This document shows positions 1 to 8,460 of a stretch of 64,000 bases of DNA, piece by piece. The DNA is taken from the NCBI GenBank assembly GCA_037200045.1, contig JBBCHM010000001.1, positions 558,001 to 622,000 on the forward strand. The letters run 5' to 3'. Both the position numbers and the translations under genes were made by a program. The notes beneath the pieces were generated by a model. That model searched no databases. It worked only from the letters and a program-made list of their open reading frames with translations, and had not been told where the DNA came from. Position 1 is the first letter of the stretch, and every line of letters starts with the position of its first letter. Origin of the DNA: Rhizomicrobium sp. (GTDB lineage Bacteria; Pseudomonadota; Alphaproteobacteria; Micropepsales; Micropepsaceae).

Positions 1-187
1 TGCACGGCCCGCACCACGGCGCCCAGAAATCGACGATCACCGGCACTTCGCGGCTCGCCTCGATCACATCGGCGGCGAAGGTCTCCAGGCCGCTATCCTT
101 GACATAGGGGTTCGCGGGGCCGGGCGCGGGCGCGCTGGCCGGTTTCGCCGAGGTCACGGGCCTGCCGCTCGGTCCGATCAATGCCAT
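1..187 (-). CDS. thioredoxin-domain protein, 5' part only (cut by window edge)
   Basis: Reading the minus strand from an ATG at 187 gives an uninterrupted frame of 62 codons that runs off the window. A Pro/Ala-rich N-terminus of about 30 residues leads into a thioredoxin fold ending in WAPWCGPC, the complete redox-active CxxC motif of thioredoxins. The N-terminal extension fits the CnoX/YbbN type of thioredoxin-like co-chaperone, common in Alphaproteobacteria, better than plain TrxA, but the TPR half that would prove it lies outside the window. The start is supported by a GGGAGGA stretch upstream, although spaced rather far from the ATG. No signal peptide is visible, so the protein is probably cytoplasmic. 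Confidence 0.8.
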   Translation of the reverse strand, partial: MALIGPSGRPVTSAKPASAPAPGPANPYVKDSGLETFAADVIEASREVPVIVDFWAPWCGPC

Positions 188-311
188 GGTGCTGACTTTC
201 GAGATTTCATCCTCCCAAGATGGGCGCTCGGGCGGGGAAAGAAAAGGCCTCCGCGCCGCCTTGAAGCTGTCGCGTCCCGGTTCCACCATCGCCCCAACGG
301 GGGAGTGTCCG

Positions 312-1259
312 ATGCCGATTCGCCTTATGTCTCTTTGCCTTGCCGCCTTCCTGGCGCTGGGCGCCGCGTCGGCCGCCGGCCTGCCGCTGGCCAAGAAAAC
401 CCTCGCCTTCCAGAGCAAGGCGTTCGACATCTCGGTGCAATATCCCCAGACCGGCAACAAGGCGGTCGACGCCGTGCTCGCCGACTATGCCCGCAAGAAC
501 GTCGCGGACTTCAAGACCTACGATCCCGACCTCGCCGGCGGCGAGCACGCCTACACGCTCGACATCTCTTATGACGTTGAACGCAATGACGGCCAGATGT
601 TCGGCATCCTGTTTACGGAATTCGCCGACACCGGCGGCGTACATCCCAACACGGGCTTCTCCGCCTTCAATTTTGTCCTGCCCACCGGCGAGCAGGTCTT
701 CCTGCCCGAGATCGTGGACGGCCAGCGCGGCCTGAAGCGCGTCAGCGACCTCGCCATCGCCGAGCTCGTCCGGACCATCGGCGGTCCGGATTCGCTCACC
801 ACGAAAGAGGACATCGCGAGCGGCGCCGGCCCCGACGCGCTCAGTCTGAAATATTTCCTGTGGCTGCCGAAGGAGCTGCACATCCACTTCCCGCCCTATC
901 AGGTCGCGGCCTATGCCGCCGGCCCGCAGGAGGTGTCGATCCCGCTGACGCAGCTCAAGGGCTATATCCGCCCCGACTGGCGCGCGCCGCAGCCCTCGTT
1001 CGACTGCAAGAAGGCGGCGACGCCGGTCGAGCACGCGCTGTGCGCCGATCTGGCTCTGTCGCGGCTGGACCGCGAGGTCGCGGATCTCTATCGCAGCAAG
1101 CATCGCTCGTCGGACGTCAACGCCAACGACCTGCTGCGGCAGGACCAGCGCGACTGGCTCGCCGCGCGCGGCAAGCTCTGCGCCGGCGGCGCTCTCGTGC
1201 CCTGTTTGACGAAGCTCTATCGCGACCGTCTCGCCGCGCTGAACAAGGCGCCCGGCTGA
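312..1259 (+). CDS. secreted DUF3298/LprI-like domain protein
   Basis: Encodes 315 residues beginning with a clear signal peptide ([20 protein letters not shown]). The middle (about residues 35-215) resembles DUF3298/DUF4163-type periplasmic proteins, with a pattern including '[14 protein letters not shown]'. The last 80 residues match the LprI/DUF1311 family (lysozyme-inhibitor-like): [26 protein letters not shown], a Gln/Arg-rich DQRDWLA segment and four cysteines that can form disulfides. The ATG at 312 was preferred over the upstream in-frame start at 186 because it has a GGGGAG ribosome site and begins the signal peptide. Its TGA overlaps the ATG of the following flavoprotein (TGATG), so the two are translationally coupled and both exported. 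Role in the envelope unknown; lysozyme inhibition is only inferred from the family. Confidence 0.8.
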   Translation: MPIRLMSLCLAAFLALGAASAAGLPLAKKTLAFQSKAFDISVQYPQTGNKAVDAVLADYARKNVADFKTYDPDLAGGEHAYTLDISYDVERNDGQMFGILFTEFADTGGVHPNTGFSAFNFVLPTGEQVFLPEIVDGQRGLKRVSDLAIAELVRTIGGPDSLTTKEDIASGAGPDALSLKYFLWLPKELHIHFPPYQVAAYAAGPQEVSIPLTQLKGYIRPDWRAPQPSFDCKKAATPVEHALCADLALSRLDREVADLYRSKHRSSDVNANDLLRQDQRDWLAARGKLCAGGALVPCLTKLYRDRLAALNKAPG

Positions 1260-2827
1260 TGCGTCTTTCCCGACGCGATATCCTCGGCGGCGCCGCCGCG
1301 CTCGCCGCCGCCCCGCTCGTCGTCCGCGCCGCGACGCCGGCCGATCTCGATGTCGCCATCGTCGGCGGCGGCGTCTCCGGCGTCTATGCCGCCTGGCGAC
1401 TGCGCCAGGAGCAGCCGCATCTGCGCGTCCGCCTGTTCGAGGCGTCCGAGCGCATCGGCGGACGGCTGCATTCGGTCGCCTTCCCGCAGGCGCCGCATCT
1501 GATCGCCGAGGCCGGCGGCATGCGCTTCCTCAAGACGCACGCCCATGTCTTCGGACTCGTCGGCGCGCTCGGCCTGCCGGCGCGCGGCTATCCGATCGAC
1601 GAGCCGGCGAACCGCATGATGCTGCGCGGCAGGAATTATCCGCTGTCCGATGTCTCCGCCGGCCGCGCGCGGTTCCCCTATCGCGTGCCCGATATCGACC
1701 AGACGCCGCGGGCGACCTATTTCCCGCGCGCCTTCGACGCGATCCTGCCGAACGCCTCGCATATGAAGCCGGCCGACTGGGCGAAGATCCGCACGAGCTG
1801 GCGCTACCGGAACCGGCTGCTGCGCGACTGGAACGGCCGCGACCTGCTGCTCCACGGCATGACGGCCGAAGAACTGGCGCTGACCCAAGATACCTCCGGC
1901 TATGACGACTGGATCGGCGGCGAAAGCGGTCTCGACGAGCTGGATTATTTCTTCGCGCCGGACGATCCGGCGGCCTCTTACTCCACCATCGCCGGCGGCT
2001 ATCAGCGCCTGCCGACGACGCTGGCGGCGGAGGCGGCGAAGCTGGGCGCCGGCATCGCCACGCGGACGCGCCTCGTCAGCCTGGTGCCGGACGGCGCGCG
2101 CCACCGCCTCACGGTCCGCGACGGCGCCGGACGGCAGACGTCGCTCACCGCCGCCCGCGTCATCCTCGCTCTGCCGCGCCGCGCGCTGGAGCGCATCGAG
2201 GATTTCCCGGACAGCCACGCCGACCGCCACTTCGCCGGCCTGATCGCCTCGGTGACGCCGATCCCCGCCTGCAAGAGTCTGTTGCTCTACAAACGCCCCT
2301 GGTGGCGCGAGCACGGCATTGTCGAGGGCCGCTCGATCACCGATATGCCGGCGCGGCAGTTCTACTGCCTGGGCTCGGAGATGACGCGCCTGCCGGGCGA
2401 GGACACCAACGGCTATGGCGTGCTGATGGCGTACAGCGACATGCGCAATGTCGCGACATGGGAGCATCTGGTGGCGCAGCCCGATCCATCGGGCTTCACC
2501 AAGCTCGCCGGCGACTCGGCGCTGGCGCGCGAAGTGCATCGCGAGGCGTCGCTGGTGCTCGGCAGGACGGATGCGGTGCCGCTCGCCGCGTGCTTCCAGG
2601 ATTGGAGCGTCGATCCCTATGGCGGCGGCTGGCATTATTACGCGCTCGGCCATGACGGACTCGCGGATTCCGCCGCGATGCTGAAGCCGATGCCGGGCCG
2701 CGAGCTTTATGTGTGCGGTGAGGCTTATTCGCTGGCGCAAGGCTGGGTCGAAGGCGCGCTGGAGCGCGCCGAGACGATGCTGCAAAGGCATTTCGGATTG
2801 AAAAAGCCGGGGTGGTTGCAGGCTTAG
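1259..2827 (+). CDS. flavin monoamine oxidase family protein, Tat-exported
   Basis: A 522-residue FAD enzyme. The N-terminus carries a twin-arginine signal (SRRDILGG followed by an Ala-rich hydrophobic stretch), so it is predicted to fold in the cytoplasm and be exported by Tat. The dinucleotide-binding motif AIVGGGVSGVYAAWRL sits at about residue 33 and is followed by the ERIGGRLHS element of the amine-oxidase family. The C-terminal FAD contact 'GWVEGALERAE' is intact. Length and motifs fit flavin amine oxidases/L-amino-acid oxidases; the substrate cannot be told. Its start overlaps the stop of the preceding secreted LprI-like gene. A palindrome (GGCTTA-N5-TAAGCC, 2821-2837) covers its stop codon and could help end transcription. 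Confidence 0.85.
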   Translation: MRLSRRDILGGAAALAAAPLVVRAATPADLDVAIVGGGVSGVYAAWRLRQEQPHLRVRLFEASERIGGRLHSVAFPQAPHLIAEAGGMRFLKTHAHVFGLVGALGLPARGYPIDEPANRMMLRGRNYPLSDVSAGRARFPYRVPDIDQTPRATYFPRAFDAILPNASHMKPADWAKIRTSWRYRNRLLRDWNGRDLLLHGMTAEELALTQDTSGYDDWIGGESGLDELDYFFAPDDPAASYSTIAGGYQRLPTTLAAEAAKLGAGIATRTRLVSLVPDGARHRLTVRDGAGRQTSLTAARVILALPRRALERIEDFPDSHADRHFAGLIASVTPIPACKSLLLYKRPWWREHGIVEGRSITDMPARQFYCLGSEMTRLPGEDTNGYGVLMAYSDMRNVATWEHLVAQPDPSGFTKLAGDSALAREVHREASLVLGRTDAVPLAACFQDWSVDPYGGGWHYYALGHDGLADSAAMLKPMPGRELYVCGEAYSLAQGWVEGALERAETMLQRHFGLKKPGWLQA

Positions 2828-2842
2828 AATTTAAGCCCCGCC

Positions 2843-2970
2843 GTCATCCCCGGCTGAGCGATGCGAAGCATCGCGAAGGGAAGGGGACCCAGGTCTGCGA
2901 AACCAGCGATATATCGGCACCTGGGTCCCCTTCCCCTCGCATCGCTTCGCGATGCTCGGCCGGGGATGAC
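2843..2970. repeat. long intergenic inverted repeat (REP/MITE-like)
   Basis: Two arms of about 50 bases face each other around a 25-base loop: the left arm begins GTCATCCCCGGC, the right arm ends GCCGGGGATGAC, and both contain ACCCAGGT/ACCTGGGT next to the loop. It lies between convergent genes and could form a long hairpin. It resembles the GTCAT...ATGAC-bordered palindromes at 14104-14197 and 23865-23891, suggesting a dispersed family in this genome, although internal sequence differs. It may also act as a bidirectional terminator. Confidence 0.75.
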
Positions 2971-2977
2971 AGGGTGT

Positions 2978-3571
2978 TCAATCAAACCCCGCCAACCGCT
3001 CCTCCAACCCCGCCTTCACCCGCGGCCAGTCGCTCGCAAGGATCGAGAAGTACACCGAATCGCGCCAATAGCCCTGCGGCATCCACATATGGCCGCGGAA
3101 GATGCCTTCCTCCCTTGCGCCCAGCTTCTTCAGCGCCGCGCGCGAGCGGGCGTTCTTCGAATCCGTCTTGAACTCCACCCGGTGCCACTGCTTCGCGAAG
3201 GCATTCTCCAGCAGCAGGTATTTCGCTTCCGGATTGACCGCGCTCGCCTGCACCTGCGGCGCATACCAGGTCCAGCCGATCTCGACCCGCGCATGCTCCG
3301 GCGCGATCGCCAGATAGGACGTCGAGCCGACGATCGCGTCGTCGGCCAGTCGCCGCACGGCATAGCTCACCATCGCGCCGCTCGCATTCTCCGCCGCGAA
3401 CCACGGCAGCCGCGAGGCGAAGCCGTCGCGCGTGTCGAACGGCATGTAGTCGAAGAGGCCCGGCGCCCGCGCCGCCGCGATCAGGTCCGCGTGATGGCGC
3501 TGCGATAGCGGCTCGAGCGCAACGAAGCGCCCCGTCAGCGTGGCGCCGCCAAGTGTTTCCGCCTTCTCCAA
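2978..3571 (-). CDS. GNAT family N-acetyltransferase (RimJ/RimL-like)
   Basis: About 197 residues of the Acetyltransf_3 type: 'TLTGRFVALEPL' at the start, 'YAVRRLADDAIVGSTSYL' strand region, 'VEIGWTWY', and a C-terminal 'KNARSRAALKKLGAREEGIFRGHMWM' that matches the acetyl-CoA binding/RimJ-L signature. Family members acetylate protein N-termini or small amines; the substrate here is unknown. I chose the TTG at 3571, preceded by GGAGA, because the frame upstream of it (to 3709) reads as an Arg-rich tail without family similarity. It converges on the amine-oxidase gene across the long inverted repeat. A GTG or longer start cannot be excluded. Confidence 0.75.
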   Translation of the reverse strand: MEKAETLGGATLTGRFVALEPLSQRHHADLIAAARAPGLFDYMPFDTRDGFASRLPWFAAENASGAMVSYAVRRLADDAIVGSTSYLAIAPEHARVEIGWTWYAPQVQASAVNPEAKYLLLENAFAKQWHRVEFKTDSKNARSRAALKKLGAREEGIFRGHMWMPQGYWRDSVYFSILASDWPRVKAGLEERLAGFD

Positions 3572-3732
3572 CCGATTCTCCGAAGCTGCGAGTGAGCCGC
3601 ATGCTCGCCACGGCGGGACGCGATGACCAGCGCGCCGCGCGAATGCCGGCCCCGCGTCTACGACCAATTGTGACAGATTGCGTGACCCGCGCACCACACG
3701 CCGGGCCAATCCTCAGGCATTCCGCGGCGAAC

Positions 3733-3745
3733 TTATTGACAATAA
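3733..3745. promoter_or_regulatory. 13-base perfect palindrome upstream of TonB-dependent receptor
   Basis: TTATTG-A-CAATAA lies 113 bases before the receptor start and embeds a TTGACA hexamer. A perfect palindrome in an otherwise GC-rich gap is a plausible operator. It does not match a regulator site I can name. Confidence 0.3.
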
Positions 3746-3858
3746 TTTCGCAGAGCCGTCACGATGGCGACAACTACAATAAACTTGGGACGGAACAACC
3801 GGGGGGCTCGCAACAGGTTTGCGGCCGTCGGGGACGATGGTCGTGTGAGGGGATATCC

Positions 3859-6084
3859 ATGTTGTCGTCACGTTTGAAGTCCGTCTACCGCGCCTCCGGT
3901 GCCGCGTTCGTGCTGGCCTGTTCGAGCGCCTTGCCCGCCGCCGCGCAGGAGGTCGAGACCGTCGTCGTGACCGCCGAGCGGCACGCGGAGAACCTGCAGG
4001 ACGTTCCCGAATCGGTGACGACCATTCCGGCGGACGAGTTGCAGTCGATCTTCAGCTCCGGCCAGGACATCCGCGCCATCGCCGCCCGCGTGCCGAGCCT
4101 GTATTCCGAATCGTCGAACGGCCGCGTCGCGCCGCGCTTCTATATCCGAGGGCTAGGCAACGCCGATTTCGATCTCGCCGCCTCGCAGCCGGTCTCGATC
4201 ATCGAGGACGGCGTCGTGGAGGAGAACGTCGTTCTCAAGAGCGCGCCGCTCTACGACATCGGCAATGTCGAAGTCGATCGCGGCCCGCAGGGCACGCTGT
4301 TCGGCCGCAACACCACCGCCGGCATCGTCAAGTTCACCAGCGTGGCGCCCGGCGACACGCTCGAAGGCTATGCCAAGGGCTCCTATGGCGAGCTCGGCAC
4401 CGCCAATCTCGAAGGGGCGATCACCGTGCCGCTCGACGACACGCTGTCGGTGCGCGCCTCCGGCCTGTTCCAGCATCGCGATCCCTATATCAGCAACGCC
4501 TTCCTCGGCATCAACGACGCGCTGGGCGGTTACGACGAGCGCGCCGGCCGCGTCCAGGTGCTGTGGAAGCCGACCGACGATTTCAGCGTCCTGCTCAACG
4601 TCCATGGCCGCTCGCTCGACGGCACGGCGGCGGTGTTCCGCGCCAATATCCTGGGCCCGGGCAACGATCACCTGAACGCCAACTACGTCTGGGACAAGGT
4701 GTACTTCGACCAGGGCTTCGTGGATCCGAAGAACGAGAATCCGCAGAAATATGACGGCCTCGGCACCAACGCGACGATGGAATACGATTTCGACGGCATG
4801 AAGCTGACCTCGATCACCGGCTATGAATCGACGCATGGCTACAGCCGGGGCGACATCGACGGCGGCTATGGCGCGTCATACCTGCCGTCCATGGGTCCGG
4901 GCTTCATCATCTTCCAGTCCGAATCGCAGGACGGTCTGGACTATCTCCACCAGTTCACCCAGGAACTGCATCTGGCGAGCGACGACGCGAACTCGCCGCT
5001 GTTCTGGCAGGTCGGCGCCTACTACTTCTCGACCAAGTACCAGGACACCACCATCACCGCCTTCGCGCCGAACGTGTCGACCGCGGTGCGCCAGTCCAAC
5101 GTCGCCTGGGCGACCTTCGGACAGGCGAGCTACAAGGTTACCGACGCCTTCACCGTCACCGCCGGCGTGCGCTGGACCTCGGACGTGAAGGCGATGACGG
5201 CGAACGGCCCGCTCGACACCATCACCACGCCGGTCAAGGTCGGCGGCAGCAATGTAAGCTGGGACGTGAGCGCGCTCTACACGGTGGCGGAGGACGTGAA
5301 CCTCTACGCCCGCATCGCCACCGGCTTCCGCGGTCCCTCGATCCAGGGCCGCAACATCGCGTTCAACACGCCGCCGGGCAATTACTCCACCGCGCGGTCC
5401 GAGACGATCACCTCCTATGAGGGCGGCATCAAGACGCTGCTCGACGACCGCAAGATCCGCCTCAACCTCGACGGCTACACCTATTACCTCGCCCATCCGC
5501 AGTTCTCCGCGGTCGGCGGCGCCGCGGTCGGCAATTCGATCGTCCTGCTCAACGCCAGGGCGGGCCTCGCCTACGGCATCGAGGCGGACGCCGAATACGA
5601 TCCCGACGAGAATTGGGCGTTCACCGCCGGCGCGTCGTGGAACCACACCCAGATCAACGATCCGCTGCTCAAGACCGGCGTCTGCGCGCAGTGCACCGTC
5701 ACCAACCCGACCGACGGCTCGGGCAACGCCTTCGTCAACGGCAATCCGTTCCCCAACGCGCCGGAATATGTCGCGAACCTGACGGCGAAGTACATCTGGC
5801 CGCTCGACAGCGGGGCGCAGCTCTACGCCTTCACCGACTGGTACATCCAGGGCTACACCAACTTCTTCCTCTACAAGTCGCTCGAATTCCACAGCAACGG
5901 CAATTACGAGGGCGGCCTGCGCGTCGGCTATGTCGCGCCGGACAAGGATTGGGAGCTCGCGGTCTATGCCCGCAACATCACCGACCAGGCGAACGTCCAG
6001 GGCGGCATCGATTTCGACGATAACACCGGCTTCGTGAGCGATCCGCGCGTGGTCGGCGTGGAGATCACCGGGCATTTGAACTGA
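3859..6084 (+). CDS. TonB-dependent outer-membrane receptor
   Basis: A 741-residue protein with a signal peptide ending near AAAQ (residue 30), then a TonB-box-like ETVVVTAERH, a plug domain (about residues 45-160, including VPSLYSESSNGRVAPRFYIRGLG-type and DRGPQGTLFGRNTTAG elements) and a long beta-barrel of alternating aromatic strands. Such receptors import siderophores, vitamins, sugars or other scarce compounds using proton-motive force relayed by TonB-ExbBD. The ligand is not evident; there is no neighbouring enzyme set that identifies it. The last residues (VEITGHLN) lack the usual terminal Phe/aromatic. The ATG at 3859 follows GAGGGGAT and starts the signal peptide; the frame upstream is a GC artefact. 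Confidence 0.92.
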   Translation: MLSSRLKSVYRASGAAFVLACSSALPAAAQEVETVVVTAERHAENLQDVPESVTTIPADELQSIFSSGQDIRAIAARVPSLYSESSNGRVAPRFYIRGLGNADFDLAASQPVSIIEDGVVEENVVLKSAPLYDIGNVEVDRGPQGTLFGRNTTAGIVKFTSVAPGDTLEGYAKGSYGELGTANLEGAITVPLDDTLSVRASGLFQHRDPYISNAFLGINDALGGYDERAGRVQVLWKPTDDFSVLLNVHGRSLDGTAAVFRANILGPGNDHLNANYVWDKVYFDQGFVDPKNENPQKYDGLGTNATMEYDFDGMKLTSITGYESTHGYSRGDIDGGYGASYLPSMGPGFIIFQSESQDGLDYLHQFTQELHLASDDANSPLFWQVGAYYFSTKYQDTTITAFAPNVSTAVRQSNVAWATFGQASYKVTDAFTVTAGVRWTSDVKAMTANGPLDTITTPVKVGGSNVSWDVSALYTVAEDVNLYARIATGFRGPSIQGRNIAFNTPPGNYSTARSETITSYEGGIKTLLDDRKIRLNLDGYTYYLAHPQFSAVGGAAVGNSIVLLNARAGLAYGIEADAEYDPDENWAFTAGASWNHTQINDPLLKTGVCAQCTVTNPTDGSGNAFVNGNPFPNAPEYVANLTAKYIWPLDSGAQLYAFTDWYIQGYTNFFLYKSLEFHSNGNYEGGLRVGYVAPDKDWELAVYARNITDQANVQGGIDFDDNTGFVSDPRVVGVEITGHLN

Positions 6085-6095
6085 CGAACTGCTGT

Positions 6096-6117
6096 CCTCT
6101 CCCGCTTGCGGGAGAGG
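6096..6117. terminator. hairpin between convergent genes
   Basis: CCTCTCCCGC-TT-GCGGGAGAGG forms a perfect 10-bp stem exactly between the stop of the TonB receptor and the stop of the convergent deacylase gene. There is no clear T-run on either side, so it may act as a weak bidirectional terminator. Confidence 0.55.
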
Positions 6118-6642
6118 TTATCCTTCGCTTCGCACCGGTATTTCCACGATCGTCGGTTCGTGCCCGGTGGCGCGGACAAATCGCAACAGGTCCGCCGCCG
6201 TCACCGCCGTCGTGCGGTCGTTGCGCAACGGATGGAAGTTCAGCGGCGCCAGCGCCAGCATCCCGGCGTCCAGCACCAGCCGCACCTTGCCCTCCGGATC
6301 GTTCATCACCGCGAAGGGCGTCACCGAGCCCGGCGTGATGCCGAGCGTCGCGAGCAGAAGCTCCGGCGATCCGAACGAGAAGCGCGGGCTTGCCAGCACC
6401 TTCGACAGCGCGGTCAGGTCGACGCGCAGGTCGTCGCGCACCGTGACCAGCCACAGCCCGTCCTTCTTGTCCTTCAGGAACAGGTTCTTGCTGTGCCCGC
6501 CGGGCTGGCTGTCATAGAGCGCCGCCGCTTCCTCGACGGTGAACACCGGCGCATGCGCATAGGTCGTCCAGCCGATGCCGAGCGCCGTGAAGCGCGCATA
6601 GAGCGCCGCTTCGCGGTCGTCGGGGGATGATGGAGCGGTCAT
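6118..6642 (-). CDS. YbaK/ProX-type aminoacyl-tRNA deacylase (PrdX-like)
   Basis: About 174 residues of the YbaK/ProX editing-domain fold. Features include 'APVFTVEEAA', the 'GGHSKNLFLKDKK' segment in which the Lys binds the tRNA/aminoacyl end in this family, 'PELLLATLGITPGSVTPFAVMND' and 'LNFHPLRNDRTTAV'. These are typical of free-standing prolyl-tRNA editing proteins (PrdX/ProXp-ala), which hydrolyse Ala mischarged on tRNA-Pro. Start ATG at 6642 follows GGAAG. Convergent with the TonB receptor and in line with speE downstream of which it lies; a stem-loop (6653-6677) sits in the gap between speE and this gene. Confidence 0.85.
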   Translation of the reverse strand: MTAPSSPDDREAALYARFTALGIGWTTYAHAPVFTVEEAAALYDSQPGGHSKNLFLKDKKDGLWLVTVRDDLRVDLTALSKVLASPRFSFGSPELLLATLGITPGSVTPFAVMNDPEGKVRLVLDAGMLALAPLNFHPLRNDRTTAVTAADLLRFVRATGHEPTIVEIPVRSEG

Positions 6643-6652
6643 GCGGTACTTC

Positions 6653-6677
6653 CTACCCTCCCTCAAGGGGAGGGTAG
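6653..6677. repeat. intergenic stem-loop between speE and the deacylase gene
   Basis: CTACCCTCCC pairs with GGGAGGGTAG around a 5-base loop (TCAAG). It lies just downstream of the speE stop on the minus strand and next to the ribosome site of the deacylase gene, so it could limit read-through or translation. On the plus strand it is followed by ATTTT. Confidence 0.5.
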
Positions 6678-6681
6678 ATTT

Positions 6682-7545
6682 TCAGGGCACCAGCCGCCGG
6701 ATCCATTCCGGCAGCGCGAAGGCCGCGCCGTGGATGGCGTCGTTGTAATAGTCCGTCTTGATGCGTGACTTCTTATACGCCGCCGCCGCCTTGCGGATGC
6801 CGGCCGGCGTGCCGAGCCGCTTGGCGCCCTTGCACGCCCAGCTCAGCGCCATGAAGCCGCCGATATAGGTCGGCACCACGCTCAGATAGAGTCCCGATTG
6901 GGGAAAGAATTCCGCGAGCTCCTCCAGCGCCTCGGTGATCTCCCAGGGCTGGTAGAACGGCACGCCGGTCTGGAACGTCGCCAACCCGCCCGGCTTCAGC
7001 GCGTCGCGCACGCGATCGTAGAAGGTTTCGCCGAACAGCGCCTTGCCGGGGCCGATGGGGTCGGGCCGGTCGGCGATGACGAGGTCGAAGCGGCCCTTGC
7101 TCGCCGGGCGTCCGAGATATTCGAACGCGTCGGCGATCTCGATCTTCAGCCGCCGATCCTTGAACGCCTTGGCGTTGATCTCGGAGAAATGTTCCCGGCA
7201 GAGCTCCACCACCCGCCCGTCGATGTCGACCAGCACGACTTCCCTGACGCCTTTGTGCTTCAGCGCCTCGTCGGCGATGGAGAGGTCGCCGCCGCCCACG
7301 ATCATGACGCGCTCGATCCGGCCGTGCTCGAAGATCGGCAGATGGGTAAGCATTTCTGCGTAGGCGCTCTCGTCGCGCGTGGTGATCTGCACGACGTCGT
7401 CGAGCGTCATGACGCGCCCGTTGGCGACGCTGTCGAAGATCCGTATGCGCTGGAACTGGCTCTTTTCCTCGACGATCGGCGGGCCCGCGAGTTCGATCGA
7501 CTGCGCGTAGCCCTTGTGGAGACGCTCCTTGAAACTGCTCGCCAT
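6682..7545 (-). CDS. speE: spermidine synthase (polyamine aminopropyltransferase)
   Basis: 287 residues, the usual length for SpeE. Transfers the aminopropyl group of decarboxylated AdoMet to putrescine (or a relative). The order of motifs is right: 'DDVVQITTRDESAYAEMLTHLP' (the substrate-pocket block), 'VMIVGGGDLSIADEALKH' (nucleotide loop), 'VDIDGRVVELCREHF' with the acidic residue that binds the AdoMet ribose, and 'ADRPDPIGPG' with the catalytic Asp. Two loops deviate from the usual GGGDGG and DSTDPVGP: here GGGDLS and DRPDPIGP, which may alter substrate preference. Start ATG at 7545 is preceded by GGAGC. It diverges from speD, which makes the aminopropyl donor. Confidence 0.88.
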   Translation of the reverse strand: MASSFKERLHKGYAQSIELAGPPIVEEKSQFQRIRIFDSVANGRVMTLDDVVQITTRDESAYAEMLTHLPIFEHGRIERVMIVGGGDLSIADEALKHKGVREVVLVDIDGRVVELCREHFSEINAKAFKDRRLKIEIADAFEYLGRPASKGRFDLVIADRPDPIGPGKALFGETFYDRVRDALKPGGLATFQTGVPFYQPWEITEALEELAEFFPQSGLYLSVVPTYIGGFMALSWACKGAKRLGTPAGIRKAAAAYKKSRIKTDYYNDAIHGAAFALPEWIRRLVP

Positions 7546-7687
7546 GATTTTGCTCCGCGGGAAGTGACGGCGTGGAAGGAAGGTGATCGCCTTCTAAGAC
7601 GCGCCGGAAACGGAGTCGAGAGCGCGTCGCGAAGCGTCGCGACGGACACGCGCCGGCAAAAATTTTACACTGGGGTGACAAAAGTTC

Positions 7688-7715
7688 TTGCATGCGGGGC
7701 CAGCGTACATATATT
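7688..7715 (+). promoter_or_regulatory. sigma70-type promoter for speD
   Basis: TTGCAT, 16 bases, TATATT: close to the -35/-10 consensus and unusually AT-rich for this window. Transcription would start near 7722 and leave a leader of about 125 bases before speD. Confidence 0.6.
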
Positions 7716-7721
7716 CCCCCT

Positions 7722-7847
7722 CAGTCCTCGCAAGGGGACTGAAGCGGCGCGACGGCGTTACCGTCCGCCGCTTTCTTCTTGAGACGCGTCCGGAAGTCCG
7801 TAAGGCCAAGGCGCAGGTGTCAACTCTTAACTGGGTAGGTGCCCGAA
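7722..7847 (+). promoter_or_regulatory. structured 5' leader of speD (candidate attenuator)
   Basis: Two stem-loops follow the predicted start. The first pairs CAGTCC with GGACTG (about 7722-7741). The second, 7743-7772, is a strong stem: AGCGGCG/CGCCGCT outside and GACGG/CCGTC inside, loop CGTTA, followed directly by TTCTTCTT, as in an intrinsic terminator. Transcripts must pass this hairpin to reach speD, so it could attenuate expression in response to polyamines or AdoMet. A further conserved-looking tract (about 7815-7847) ends in the GGTAGGTG ribosome site. No match to a named riboswitch is claimed. Confidence 0.5.
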
Positions 7848-8333
7848 ATGGCTAGACTCGAACTTGTTGCGGCGACCAAAGAAGCTAGGGCTCCCCGAGT
7901 CCGCACTTCCGCGAAGACCGTTCCTGTCGTCGTTCCGCCGCTGGCGATCAACGACGATCAACAAAAAGACCACTTCATTACCCGCAACGGTCTGACCTAT
8001 GCGGGAAGCCACCTGATCATCGACCTGTGGGAAGCGGAAGGCCTTGCCGACCGCGACCGTATCGAACAGGCGTTGATCGACGCGGTGAAGGCTGCCGGGG
8101 CGACGCTCCTGCACATTCACCTGCACACGTTCTGCGAAGGCGGCGGCATTTCCGGCGTGGCGGTGTTGGCGGAAAGCCACATCTCCGTCCACACCTGGCC
8201 GGAAAAAGGCTATGCCGCGTTCGACGTGTTCATGTGCGGCGACGCGGAGCCCCGCAAGGCGCTCGGCGTGTTCAAGGCGGCTTTCAACCCGGGGCGCATC
8301 GTGATCGGCGAGCACAAGCGCGGCGTTCTCTGA
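7848..8333 (+). CDS. speD: S-adenosylmethionine decarboxylase proenzyme
   Basis: 161 residues, a prokaryotic-type SpeD with an alphaproteobacterial N-terminal extension of about 45 residues. Produces decarboxylated AdoMet for SpeE. The self-cleavage site is visible in 'LAESHISVHTWPE': cleavage at Glu-Ser turns the Ser into the pyruvoyl cofactor. 'HIHLHTFCEGGGISGVAVL' and 'YAAFDVFMCG' with the catalytic Cys are also present. I used the ATG at 7848, preceded by GGTAGGTG; an in-frame GTG at 7839 is less likely. It is transcribed away from speE and followed by a strong terminator hairpin, so it is probably monocistronic. Confidence 0.95.
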   Translation: MARLELVAATKEARAPRVRTSAKTVPVVVPPLAINDDQQKDHFITRNGLTYAGSHLIIDLWEAEGLADRDRIEQALIDAVKAAGATLLHIHLHTFCEGGGISGVAVLAESHISVHTWPEKGYAAFDVFMCGDAEPRKALGVFKAAFNPGRIVIGEHKRGVL

Positions 8334-8358
8334 AAATTCCCGGCGCGACGTATTAACC

Positions 8359-8388
8359 AAAGGGCGGAAACATCTGTTTCCGCCCTTT
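8359..8388 (+). terminator. speD terminator
   Basis: AAAGGGCGGAAAC and GTTTCCGCCCTTT form a perfect 13-bp stem around ATCT. The stem itself ends in TTT, giving a convincing intrinsic terminator 25 bases after the speD stop. Confidence 0.85.
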
Positions 8389-8460
8389 GTCATTGCACCG
8401 ATACTGTCCCGTTTCAGGGCTATCATCCGTGAGGCCTAATAGGCCGCGTGGGAGTGGGGT

